DNA from: Nemertoderma westbladi
Taxonomy: Eukaryota > Xenacoelomorpha > Nemertodermatida > Nemertodermatidae
Reading direction: 5' to 3'
Assembly: GCA_032718475.1 (NCBI GenBank)
Contig: JAUCBJ010000747.1
Coordinates: 1-40,260, forward strand
Length of the DNA: 40,260 bases
Position 1 is the stretch's first letter. Each line of letters opens with the position of its first letter. A program made the position numbers and the translations under genes. The notes beneath the pieces were generated by a model. The model was not told the origin of the DNA. It saw only the letters and a program-made list of their open reading frames with translations, and searched no databases. Shown here piece by piece: positions 31,104 through 40,260 of the stretch.

Positions 31104-31948
31104 TATACAGAACTCAAGTGTCTATTTACCACAAGACTACACTGCATCTAATTACCACAATATTATTTTACATTGGCATCTAATTACCACAATATACAGA
31201 ACTCAAGTGTCCATTTACCACAAGACTACACAGCATCTAATTACCACAATATTATTTTACATTGGCATCTAATTACCACAATATATAGAACGCAAGTCTC
31301 TATTTACCACAAGACTACACTGCATCTAATTACCACAATATTATTTTACAATGGTGTCTAATTACCACAATATACAGAACTCAAGTGTCTATTTACCACA
31401 AGACTACACTGCATCTAATTACCACAATATTATTTTACATTGGCATCTAATTACCACAATATACAGAACTCAAGTGTCTATTTACCACAAGACTACACTG
31501 CATCTAATTACCACAATATTATTTTACAATGGCGTCTAATTACCACAATATATCAGTATACAGAACGCAAGTGTCTATTTACCACAAGACTACTCTGCAT
31601 CTAATTACCACAATATTATTTTACATTGGCGTCTAATTACCACAATATACAGAACGCAAGTGTCTATTTACCACAAGTCTACACTGCATCTAATTACCAC
31701 AATATTATTTTACATTGGCATCTAATTACCACAATATACAGAACTCAAGTGTCTATTTACCACAAGACTACACTGCATCTAATTACCACAATATTATTTT
31801 ACATTGGCATCTAATTACCACAATATACAGAACTCAAGCAGTCAAGTGTCTATTTACCACAAGACTACACAGCATCTAATTACCACAATATTACTTTACA
31901 TTGGCATCTAATTACCACAATATATAGAACACAAGTGTCTATTTACCA

Positions 31949-32392
31949 AATTTTTTTTTTATTTTTTATTTTATTTTTTTTTTTTTTTAACCGATATGTA
32001 TATTATAATTATCGCAAAAACGCACTAAATGATCAATAGCATATTGCTTGCAGTACAGATGGTAACAACTCCATTACACAGTTACAATGAGCAATAATTA
32101 TGTAATATACCATACCAGTCCCCGCATAATCAATCAAACACTCTAAGCAAAGCCCCCTGGTATCCCGGCGCCGTCCTCAAGCCCCAAACCGCTTCGCCAT
32201 CTCACCCGCGACCCTCGCAGGCAATGGGAAGTGCCGCGGATTATCGCGAACGATATGCGTGCGCGCACCCACCCCATTACCGAACTGTATGGTTTCCCCC
32301 AGTTGGTGTGTAGGCGGTCTGCGATGATTCGCAACAGCTTATTGGCCTGCGGTGCCAGTATGCCGTCGCATGAGGCGACGAAAGGGGATAAA
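31949..32392 (-). pseudogene. 5'-truncated poly(A) retrocopy (insertion, copy 1)
   Basis: On the minus strand it reads as the last 80 or so codons of an ORF, a stop, an AT-rich 3' UTR and an A-rich tail (the long T/AT tract at 31949-31989). TCTATTTACCA flanks both sides (31938-31948 and 32393-32403), an 11-bp target duplication. The peptide (LRIIADRLHTNWGKPYSSVM, then WVRARISFAIIRGTSHCLRG, ending GLEDGAG) resembles from memory the C-terminal ends of invertebrate retroelement ORFs, but I cannot name the family. GC content is far above the satellite's. Confidence 0.75.
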
Positions 32393-33131
32393 TCTATTTA
32401 CCACAAGACTACACTGCATCTAATTACCACAATATTATTTTACAATGGTGTCTAATTACCATAATATACAGAACTCAAGTGTCTATTTACCACAAGACTA
32501 CACTGCATCTAATTACCACAATATTATTTTACATTGGCGTCTAATTACCACAATATACAGAACGCAAGTGTCTATTTACCACAAGACTACACTGCATCTA
32601 ATTACCACAATATTATTTTACATTGGCATCTAATTACCACAATATACAGAACTCAAGTGTCTATTTACCACAAGACTACACTGCATCTAATTACCACAAT
32701 ATTATTTTACAATGGCGTCTAATTACCACAATATATCAGTATACAGAACGCAAGTGTCTATTTACCACAAGACTACTCTGCATCTAATTACCACAATATT
32801 ATTTTACATTGGCGTCTAATTACCACAATATACAGAACGCAAGTGTCTATTTACCACAAGTCTACACTGCATCTAATTACCACAATATTATTTTACATTG
32901 GCATCTAATTACCACAATATACAGAACTCAAGTGTCTATTTACCACAAGACTACACTGCATCTAATTACCACAATATTATTTTACATTGGCATCTAATTA
33001 CCACAATATACAGAACTCAAGCAGTCAAGTGTCTATTTACCACAAGACTACACAGCATCTAATTACCACAATATTACTTTACATTGGCATCTAATTACCA
33101 CAATATATAGAACACAAGTGTCTATTTACCA

Positions 33132-33575
33132 AATTTTTTTTTTATTTTTTATTTTATTTTTTTTTTTTTTTAACCGATATGTATATTATAATTATCGCAA
33201 AAACGCACTAAATGATCAATAGCATATTGCTTGCAGTACAGATGGTAACAACTCCATTACACAGTTACAATGAGCAATAATTATGTAATATACCATACCA
33301 GTCCCCGCATAATCAATCAAACACTCTAAGCAAAGCCCCCTGGTATCCCGGCGCCGTCCTCAAGCCCCAAACCGCTTCGCCATCTCACCCGCGACCCTCG
33401 CAGGCAATGGGAAGTGCCGCGGATTATCGCGAACGATATGCGTGCGCGCACCCACCCCATTACCGAACTGTATGGTTTCCCCCAGTTGGTGTGTAGGCGG
33501 TCTGCGATGATTCGCAACAGCTTATTGGCCTGCGGTGCCAGTATGCCGTCGCATGAGGCGACGAAAGGGGATAAA
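33132..33575 (-). pseudogene. 5'-truncated poly(A) retrocopy (duplicate, copy 2)
   Basis: Same sequence as 31949-32392, 1183 bp further on, with identical borders. It arose by tandem duplication of the surrounding satellite, not by a second insertion. Confidence 0.8.
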
Positions 33576-33999
33576 TCTATTTACCACAAGACTACACTGC
33601 ATCTAATTACCACAATATTATTTTACAATGGTGTCTAATTACCATAATATACAGAACTCAAGTGTCTATTTACCACAAGACTACACTGCATCTAATTACC
33701 ACAATATTATTTTACATTGGCGTCTAATTACCACAATATACAGAACGCAAGTGTCTATTTACCACAAGACTACACTGCATCTAATTACCACAATATACAG
33801 AATGAAAGTGTCTAATTACCACAATATACAGTATGGTAGTTATTAATACTCAGTGTCTAATTACCACAAGACTTCACTAATGTTTAATTACCACAATATA
33901 CAGTACGGTAGTTAGTAATACTCACACTCAGTGTCTAATTACCACAAGACTTCACTAACGTCTAATTACCACAATATATACAGAACGCAAGTGTCTAAT

Positions 34000-34310
34000 C
34001 ACAACATTATTATTTTTTAGGTTTGACAAATATATTGGAATGACAAATGTAAATGCTCAACCGAAGTACGAATTCATTGATTGTCTCGATTATTTGTACC
34101 TTTGTGGCAAATGGGCTTGATAACGGAGCTGATTATTCGTTGATTCGCTACTGATGACTAATGAGTATTAAATAATACTCCTAATGAAATTTAACTTACA
34201 AAACTAAATGTGATTTATTGTCTTATTTAATATACATGTTGTACAGTATGTCGTTTATTTACTGTCATTTATGATTTCATCACGTAAACAAATACACAAA
34301 TGCTTTTAAT
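34000..34310. repeat. Inner inverted repeat of the giant element, left
   Basis: Non-satellite sequence (e.g. TTTGACAAATATATTGGAAT, CTCAACCGAAGTACGAATTC) matched in reverse complement by 35985-36296 with small differences. It shows that the arms extend beyond the satellite and that the element is a true palindrome. Confidence 0.9.
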
Positions 34311-35984
34311 AATTTTATGTTTCACTAACTACAATCATCTTTAAACCACCCACCAACACTTGATGGGGTGGGCAAATCTGAAATCAGATTTGGAATCAGC
34401 ATTGTCTAATTTTGTATAATGCATATGTTCAAAGCTTCATCCCATATAGTAAGTACTCTTATGGTCGCTGGATGCACATATCTCTGTATCTATCAATCCT
34501 TTTAATATGCTTTGAAGTACAGTATGGTATTGTTGTATATCATGCACTATATCATTTTAAAATTCACATCAGATGAGATTTTTGGATTCTGCCCCTTAAA
34601 ATCAGACAAAATCAAATTAAACGAACAGTTCCTAGATATAATTAACCAAAAGTTAAGTTTTGTGGCCAATTATTGATATCGTACCAAATGGCGCTTAGGC
34701 ACAAATTAGTGATGCTTGGGCAAGCATTTCCCAGAATTTTTTTTTACTAAACATAGCTTTGAATCGTTAGACAATGCTAAAATCGAGATTAACTGAAATA
34801 AGATGCAGGGAGGTAGACCTACAAAATGTTAATGCCAATATTTCAATATGCCCTAGGCGCAAACAATTGAATGATTGATTGATGAGTTATGCCGGGCTTA
34901 AGCTTTTGTGTGATATATCAAGAACTACTAGCTTAGCACTTGTTTTGAAGGTATCTACACCCACTAAATCGATGATTGTGGTTCAAATAAGCCTAAAATT
35001 AACTCTGTACAACAAATAGAAGCCTTCATATAAGCAAACTCCATTATATTCTGTTTGCGCGATCAAATGGTGTCCAAACGCTCAACTTCAGGGTGTTTGA
35101 GCTACCTCTAAATATATATCATTTGTGCTCAAATTTTACTCAAGGTGTTTTTTTTATCAGAAGAAAGGACTTGGGGAGGGTCAGAGGAGAATTTCCACAA
35201 CTTTTAAATTTTACATTGAAATAAGGACCACCCTACTGACTGACAGACTGAACGACCGACTGACCAACTAACCCGCCGACAGACTGACCCACCTATATAC
35301 TGTAGAACTTATTACTAATTGAAATAAACTGATTTCGTTATGGATATAATATACTGAAATTTTGCCCCATTAATTGATTTATATAAACTAAGACTATTTT
35401 TATTCGGAATTAAATGGTGTTTATACACAATTAATTTATTGGTTAATTTTATTACTTCAATAAAGTATTTAAACATACAAATTATGTATTTCCTGTGTCT
35501 CGTCCGTGTCTGGTATCCGTAATTCTTCCTTCACTGTTTTCCAGTATTTCATAGATGGGTGGGCCGATTTTATGATAAAGAGTAAAATTTTGCAGAGTAA
35601 TTAATCACGTCCATTCTGTTGAAATTTGTACAGTATGAGGTTGACATAATTTTGACTCTTCTCGCTGAAACTCTTCCACGAATAATGATGGATTGAAATA
35701 ATTCTTCTACATATTTGCTACTGTAAATATTGCTTATGATATAAATATCATTCTCCACTGCCAATTGTCATCCTACAGTAAACTGTGCCCACATATCCCA
35801 GAGCACAACAGAACCCTTGTCCTTGGATTATATTTACAAGCCCTGCCCAGCTGACTGATCAATGCCCATTCAGAAAATATACTGTACTTTATTTGATTTT
35901 TTTATTATAATTTTAGCTTTTGCCAACAATTCCATCGACTGTAAATCCTATAGACATATTTTGTATTTTATTTTATTTATTAAT
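34311..35984. other. Central loop of the giant foldback element
   Basis: AT-rich and apparently non-coding. A 64-codon minus frame at 35570-35764 has no recognisable features. 35228-35295 is a (GACTGAC)-like minisatellite. Short G-rich and C-rich pairs (CCACCCACCAAC at 34347; GGGTGGGCC at 35556) are all that hint at structure. Confidence 0.6.
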
Positions 35985-36296
35985 GTTTGTGTGTAAAGCA
36001 TTTGTGTATTTGTTTACGTGATGAAATCGTAATTGACAAGTAAATAAACGACATACTGCACAACATATTAAATAAGACAATAAATAAGTCGTAAGTTAAA
36101 TTTCATTAGGAGTATTTTTTAATACTCATTACAGTCATCAGTAGCGAATCATCAAATAGTCAGCTCCATTATCAAGCCCATTTGCCACAAAGGTACAAAT
36201 AATCGAGACACATCAATGAATTCGTACTTCGGTTGAGCGTTTAGATTTGTCATTCCAATATATTTGTCAAACCTAAAAAATAATACTGTTGTGATT
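35985..36296. repeat. Inner inverted repeat of the giant element, right
   Basis: Reverse complement of 34000-34310, ending in TTGTGATTAGAAACTTGCG where the satellite of the right arm begins. Confidence 0.9.
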
Positions 36297-39200
36297 AGAA
36301 ACTTGCGTTCTGTATATATTGTGGTAATTAGACATTAGTGAAGTCTTGTGGTAATTAGACACTGAGTATTAATAACTACCGTACTGTATATTGTAGTAAT
36401 TAGACACTTCCATTCTGTACATTGTGGTAATTAGATGCAGTGTAGTCTTGTGGTAAATAGACACTTGAGTTCTGTATATTGTGGTATTAGACAGTTAGAT
36501 GCTATTGTAAAATAATATTGTGGTAATTAGATGCAGTGTAGTCTTGTGGTAAATAGACACTTGAGTTCTGTATATTGTGGTAATTAGATGCCATTGTAAA
36601 ATAATATTGTGGTAATTAGATGCAGTGTAGTCTTGTGGTAAATAGACACTTGAGTTCTGTATATTGTGGTAATTAGACTGCCATTGTAAAATAATATTGT
36701 GGTAATTAGATGCAGTGTAGTCTTGTGGTAAATAGACACTTGAGTTCTGTATATTGTGGTAATTAGACAGTTAGATGCCATTGTAAAATAATATTGTGGT
36801 AATTAGATGCAGTGTAGTCTTGTGGTAAATAGACACTTGAGTTCTGTATATTGTGGTAATTAGATGCCAATGTAAAATAATATTGTGGTAATTAGATGCA
36901 GTGTAGTCTTGTGGTAAATAGACACTTGAGTTCTGTATATTGTGGTAATTAGATGCCATTGTAAAATAATATTGTGGTAATTAGATGCAGTGTAGTCTTG
37001 TGGTAAATAGACACTTGAGTTCTGTATATTGTGGTAATTAGATGCCATTGTAAAATAATATTGTGGTAATTAGATGCAGTGTAGTCTTGTGGTAAATAGA
37101 CACTTGCGTTCTATATATTGTGGTAATTAGATGCCAATGTAAAATAATATTGTGGTAATTAGATGCAGTGTAGTCTTGTGGTAAATAGACACTTGAGTTC
37201 TGTATATTGTGGTAATTAGATGCCAATGTAAAATAATATTGTGGTAATTAGATGCAGTGTAGTCTTGTGGTAAATAGACACTTGAGTTCTGTATATTGTG
37301 GTAATTAGATGCCATTGTAAAATAATATTGTGGTAATTAGATGCAGTGTAGTCTTGTGGTAAATAGACACTTGAGTTCTGTATATTGTGGTTAGGGTTCG
37401 ATCGGTGCACCGGCACCGGCACCGGTATTGCCGGTGTTTGGCACCACCGGCACCGGCACCTGCACCGGCAAAAACATTGCCGGTGCCGGTGTTTTTTAAA
37501 ATGATTGGCTGCTGTTAAAATTGAAGCCTACTGCAGTACCGGTACTGCAGACAGCCTGGCTAAGCTATCAGTCAGCTACAAGGCAGCAAGGCTATATGTA
37601 GCTGTTTGACTGTCTGTCTACTGGTCTAGCAGTCTACAGGTCTAGTGACTTGACTAGTGGTAGGGTAGCCCAGAATCATAACGCCTTACTTAGTGTAAAA
37701 CTGATACACTATGTTATTTCTGTATTTTATGTAATAGGCCTATATAAATACTGTAGGCCTACTGTAACTGTACACATATAATTTTAATGCAATCGTTTTA
37801 TTTAAACTTTTATATTCATTTTATTGTAAATCTAAACCATTTTATATAAATGCGTGACATCATAATTTTACAGTATTGTAGAATTGTACGTACTTGTTGC
37901 TCTGCTGCTGTACCCGTGTGCTGGACAGCTGGGTTAAGTTATTACAATATTAATTCAGAAATTGATCAGTACATAGTCGGCCAGCTACTGAGCTACTGTA
38001 CCTTCTGTCAATCTGTGACTGTGGAACTTTACTGCATCACTGCCTCATTTCTGCATTTCATTAGGTGACAGGGTTAGGTGTGCGTGTGGCCTAATGTAAT
38101 GATTACACAAAAATGTATATTATTTCGTTTTCAAATAGAATTACGCCAAATTTGCCCAACATTTAAAAACACCGGCACCGGCACCTGCACCGGCATTTAC
38201 AATGTGACACCGGCACCGGCACCGGCACCGGCAAAATTTTGGCACCGATCGAACCCTAATTGTGGTAATTAGACAGTTACATGCCATTGTAAAATAATAT
38301 TGTGGTAATTAGATGCAGTGTAGTCTTGTGGTAAATAGACACTTGCGTTCTATATATTGTGGTAATTAGATGCCAATGTAAAATAATATTGTGGTAATTA
38401 GATGCAGTGTAGTCTTGTGGTAAATAGACACTTGAGTTCTGTAAATTGTGGTAATTAGATGCCAATGTAAAATAATATTGTGGTAATTAGATGCAGTGTA
38501 GTCTTGTGGTAAATAGACACTTGAGTTCTGTATATTGCAGTATTGTGGTAATTAGATGCCAATGTAAAATAATATTGTGGTAATTAGATGCAGTGTAGTC
38601 TTGTGGTAAATAGACACTTGAGTTCTGTATATTGTGGTAATTAGATGCCATTGTAAAATAATATTGTGGTAATTAGATGCAGTGTAGTCTTGTGGTAAAT
38701 AGATACTTGCGTTCTATATATTGTGGTAATTAGATGCCAATGTAAAATAATATTGTGGTAATTAGATGCAGTGTAGTCTTGTGGTAAATAGACACTTGAG
38801 TTCTGTATATTGTGGTAATTAGATGCCAATGTAAAATAATATTGTGTTAATTAGATGCAGTGTAGTCTTGTGGTAAATAGACACTTGAGTTCTGTATATT
38901 GTGGTAATTAGACACCATTGTAAAATAATATTGTGGTAATTAGATGCAGTGTAGTCTTGTGGTAAATAGACACTTGCGTTCTATATATTGTGGTAATTAG
39001 ATGCCAATGTAAAATAATATTGTGGTAATTAGATGCAGTGTAGTCTTGTGGTAAATAGACACTTGAGTTCTGTATATTGTGGTAATTAGATGCCAATGTA
39101 AAATAATATTGTGGTAATTAGATGCAGTGTAGTCTTGTGGTAAATAGACACTTGAGTTATGTATATTGTGGTAATTAGATGCCATTGTAAAATAATATTG

Positions 39201-39319
39201 TGGTAATTAGATGCCTCTATCGAATTGTTGGGGTAGATTGTGGTAGATTGTGGTAGGTTGGGGTAGATTGTGGTAGATTGTGGTAGGTTGGGGTAGGTTG
39301 GGGTAATTAGTAGGACCCG
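36297..39319 (-). repeat. 89-bp satellite, right arm
   Basis: Same unit as the left arm in the opposite orientation (TTGTGGTAATTAGA, TTGTGGTAAATAGA). About two dozen units after removing the hAT insertion. A few units carry extra short segments such as AGACAGTTAGATGC (36490, 36766). It ends in (TTGTGGTAGA)(TTGGGGTAGG)-type repeats at 39225-39305 before the terminus. Confidence 0.93.
37392..38258. mobile_element. hAT-like non-autonomous element (insertion in right arm)
   Basis: Termini TAGGGTTCGATCGGTGC and GCACCGATCGAACCCTA are perfect inverted repeats. ATTGTGGT flanks both sides (37384-37391 and 38259-38266), an 8-bp target duplication as in hAT elements. Subterminal CACCGG/GGCACC hexamer runs lie at both ends (37408-37490 and 38168-38235). 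37531-37550 is a perfect 20-bp palindrome, CTGCAGTACCGGTACTGCAG. No transposase was recognised. Confidence 0.9.
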
Positions 39320-40190
39320 TTTTTGTGTGTTTTTGTTTGTTTTTGTGTGTTCTTGTTTGTTTTTGTTTGTTTTTGTTTGTTTTTGTGTGTTTTTGTTTGT
39401 TTTTGTGTGTTTTTGTTTGTTTTGTGTGTTTTTGTGTGAATTGTATGTTTTTGTGTGAATTGTATGTTTTTGTGTGTTTCTGTTTGTTTTTGTGTGTTTT
39501 TGTTTGTTTTTGTGTGTTTTGTTTCTTTATGTGTCTTTTGTTTGTTTTGTGTGTTTTGTTTGCTTTTGTTTGTGTGTTTTTGTTTATTTGTGTTTGTTTT
39601 TATGTTTGTTTTGTTTGCTTTTGTTGGTGTGTTTTTGTTTATTTGTGTTTGTTTTTATGTTTGTTTTGTTTGCTTTTGTTTGTTTTTGTGTGTTTTTGTT
39701 TGTTTTGTGTGTTTTTGTGTGAATTGTATGTTTTTGTGTGAATTGTATGTTTTTGTGTGTTTCTGTTTGTTTTTGTGTGTTTCTGTTTGTTTTTGTGTGT
39801 TTTTTGTTTGTTTTTGTGTGTTTTGTTTGTTTTTGTTTGTTTGTGTGTGTTTTTGTTTGTTTTTGTTTATTTATGTTTGTTTTGTTTGCTTTTGTTTGTT
39901 TTTCTGTGTGTTTTTGTTTATTTGTTTTTGTGTGTTTTTGTTTGTTTTTGTGAGTTTATGTTTGTTTTATGTGTTTTCGTTTCTTTTTGTATGTTTTGTA
40001 TGTTTTTATTTGTTTTTGTGTGTTTTATTTGTTTTTGTGTGTTTTTGTTTGTTTTTGTGTGTTTTTGTTTGTTTTTGTGTGTTTTTGTTTATTTTGTGTG
40101 TTTTGTATGTTTTTATTTGTTTTTGTGTGTTTTATTTGTTTTTGTTTGTTTTTGTGTGTTCTTGTATGTTTTGTTTGTTTTTCTGTGCTT
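39320..40190 (+). repeat. (TTTTTGTGTG)n array, right half
   Basis: About 870 bp of TTTTTGTTTG, TTTTTGTGTG and shorter variants, with two TGTGTGAATTGTATG interruptions (39431-39465 and 39715-39750). The long Cys/Phe/Val-rich frames on the plus strand and Lys/Thr/His-rich ones on the minus strand are repeat by-products. Unique sequence resumes at about 40191 and runs to the window edge with no gene seen. Confidence 0.95.
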
Positions 40191-40260
40191 TGTATTGACC
40201 CACTTCCCATTGATTTATTGACCTACTTTATCGGCCAATTTTATGAATATAATACTTATA

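Larger units (their letters stand above)
31351..33627. repeat. Tandem duplication of a 1.1-1.2 kb satellite block
   Basis: 32445-33627 (1183 bp) repeats 31351-32444 (1094 bp). The two differ mainly by one 89-bp unit present in the second copy. Each includes the same retrocopy insertion. Near-identity shows a recent event, probably unequal exchange within the satellite. Confidence 0.85.
29960..33999 (+). repeat. 89-bp satellite, left arm
   Basis: The unit is a trimer: sub-units of 31, 26 and 32 bp, each opening TCTA(A/T)TTACCACAA and then diverging (TATACAGAACTCAAGTG; GACTACACTGCA; TATTATTTTACATTGGCA). After subtracting insertions, about two dozen units remain. Towards the loop (33790-33999) the units become irregular (GTATGGTAGTTATTAATACTC). 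The overlapping frames of 62 codons arise because 89 is not a multiple of 3 and stops are rare in the unit. Confidence 0.93.
29862..39319. mobile_element. Giant (9.46 kb) foldback element with satellite arms
   Basis: Left terminus CGGTCCTACTAATTACCCC and right terminus, in reverse complement, CGGGTCCTACTAATTACC. Inside both lie ACCACAATCTACCCCAAC repeats and AACAATTCGATAGAGGC, then an 89-bp satellite in opposite orientation in the two arms (29960-33999 and 36297-39215). Inner non-satellite inverted sequence (34000-34310 against 35985-36296) follows, then a loop. TTTTTGTG flanks both ends and is a candidate 8-bp target duplication, though it lies in a repeat of similar sequence. No transposase was found. 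The arms carry different later insertions, so they are not an assembly echo of each other. Confidence 0.9.

Noticed and set aside
32143-32392. Bacterial contamination, suggested by the GC-rich segment inside the satellite
   Set aside because: It is flanked by an 11-bp target duplication and an A-rich tail and lies within satellite on both sides, which fits a retroposed insertion.
31173-39185. Many 62-codon frames (MASNYHNIQNSS...-type peptides) on both strands
   Set aside because: They follow the 89-bp satellite period and its inverted copy, end at the same unit position each time, and overlap each other. They are repeat by-products, not genes.
29862-39319. CRISPR-like array, because of regular short repeats with variable spacers
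   Set aside because: Spacers are not unique; the same three alternate, giving an 89-bp satellite, and the context is a metazoan genome.
29862-39319. Assembly artefact (a chimeric inverted duplication)
   Set aside because: The two arms carry different insertions with clean target duplications and differ by small changes along their inner parts.
39325-40221. Long Cys/Phe/Val-rich frames, up to 247 codons, resembling membrane proteins
   Set aside because: Translations of the TTTTTGTGTG microsatellite in several overlapping frames.

Overview
The window is animal nuclear DNA, most likely from a marine invertebrate. It is AT-rich, has no operon-like gene packing, and is filled with decayed transposable elements, satellites and a young two-copy C2H2 zinc-finger gene family. 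The palindrome TAGGCCTA occurs 13 times, far above chance at this base composition, and may be a genome signature. I cannot name the species.

Layout. (1) 1-2059 and 17231-18817, both minus strand, are paralogous single-exon C2H2 zinc-finger genes whose homology continues into their 5' flanks. The 17 kb copy is intact, with 14 fingers. The first copy is cut by a nonsense codon and its distal array (1-697) carries frameshifts. (2) Between and after them lie fragments of one LINE family at 3033-3518, 7714-8135 and a long copy at 15140-16747; a broken BEL/Pao LTR retroelement at 8136-12905; a nearly complete but frameshifted retroelement with a restriction-like endonuclease at 20785-24024 (minus); and a GC-rich island with a coiled-coil, gag-like ORF at about 25690-26960. 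(3) Several terminal-inverted-repeat or foldback elements without coding capacity are present: 4494-5455, 6659-7625, 14746-14945 and 19406-20146.

(4) The right quarter holds the most striking structure: a 9.46 kb foldback element at 29862-39319. Each arm is built from an 89-bp satellite, itself a trimer of sub-units that each begin TCTA(A/T)TTACCACAA, in opposite orientations on the two sides. The arms continue through about 300 bp of non-satellite inverted sequence around a 1.7 kb non-coding loop. The termini are matching inverted repeats, and an 8-bp candidate target duplication sits in a (TTTTTGTGTG)n array that the element appears to have split. The arms were later hit by two hAT-like elements with 8-bp target duplications (30209-31103 and 37392-38258) and by a 5'-truncated, poly(A)-tailed retrocopy (31949-32392), which was then tandemly duplicated with about 1.1-1.2 kb of flanking satellite.

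Only the zinc-finger gene at 17231-18817 looks like an intact host gene. The long reading frames in the satellites and microsatellites are by-products of repeat periodicity. Nothing here works as a pathway; the region reads as a transposon graveyard around a recently duplicated, possibly element-related zinc-finger gene. Family and domain assignments rest on motif recognition by eye, not on database searches.
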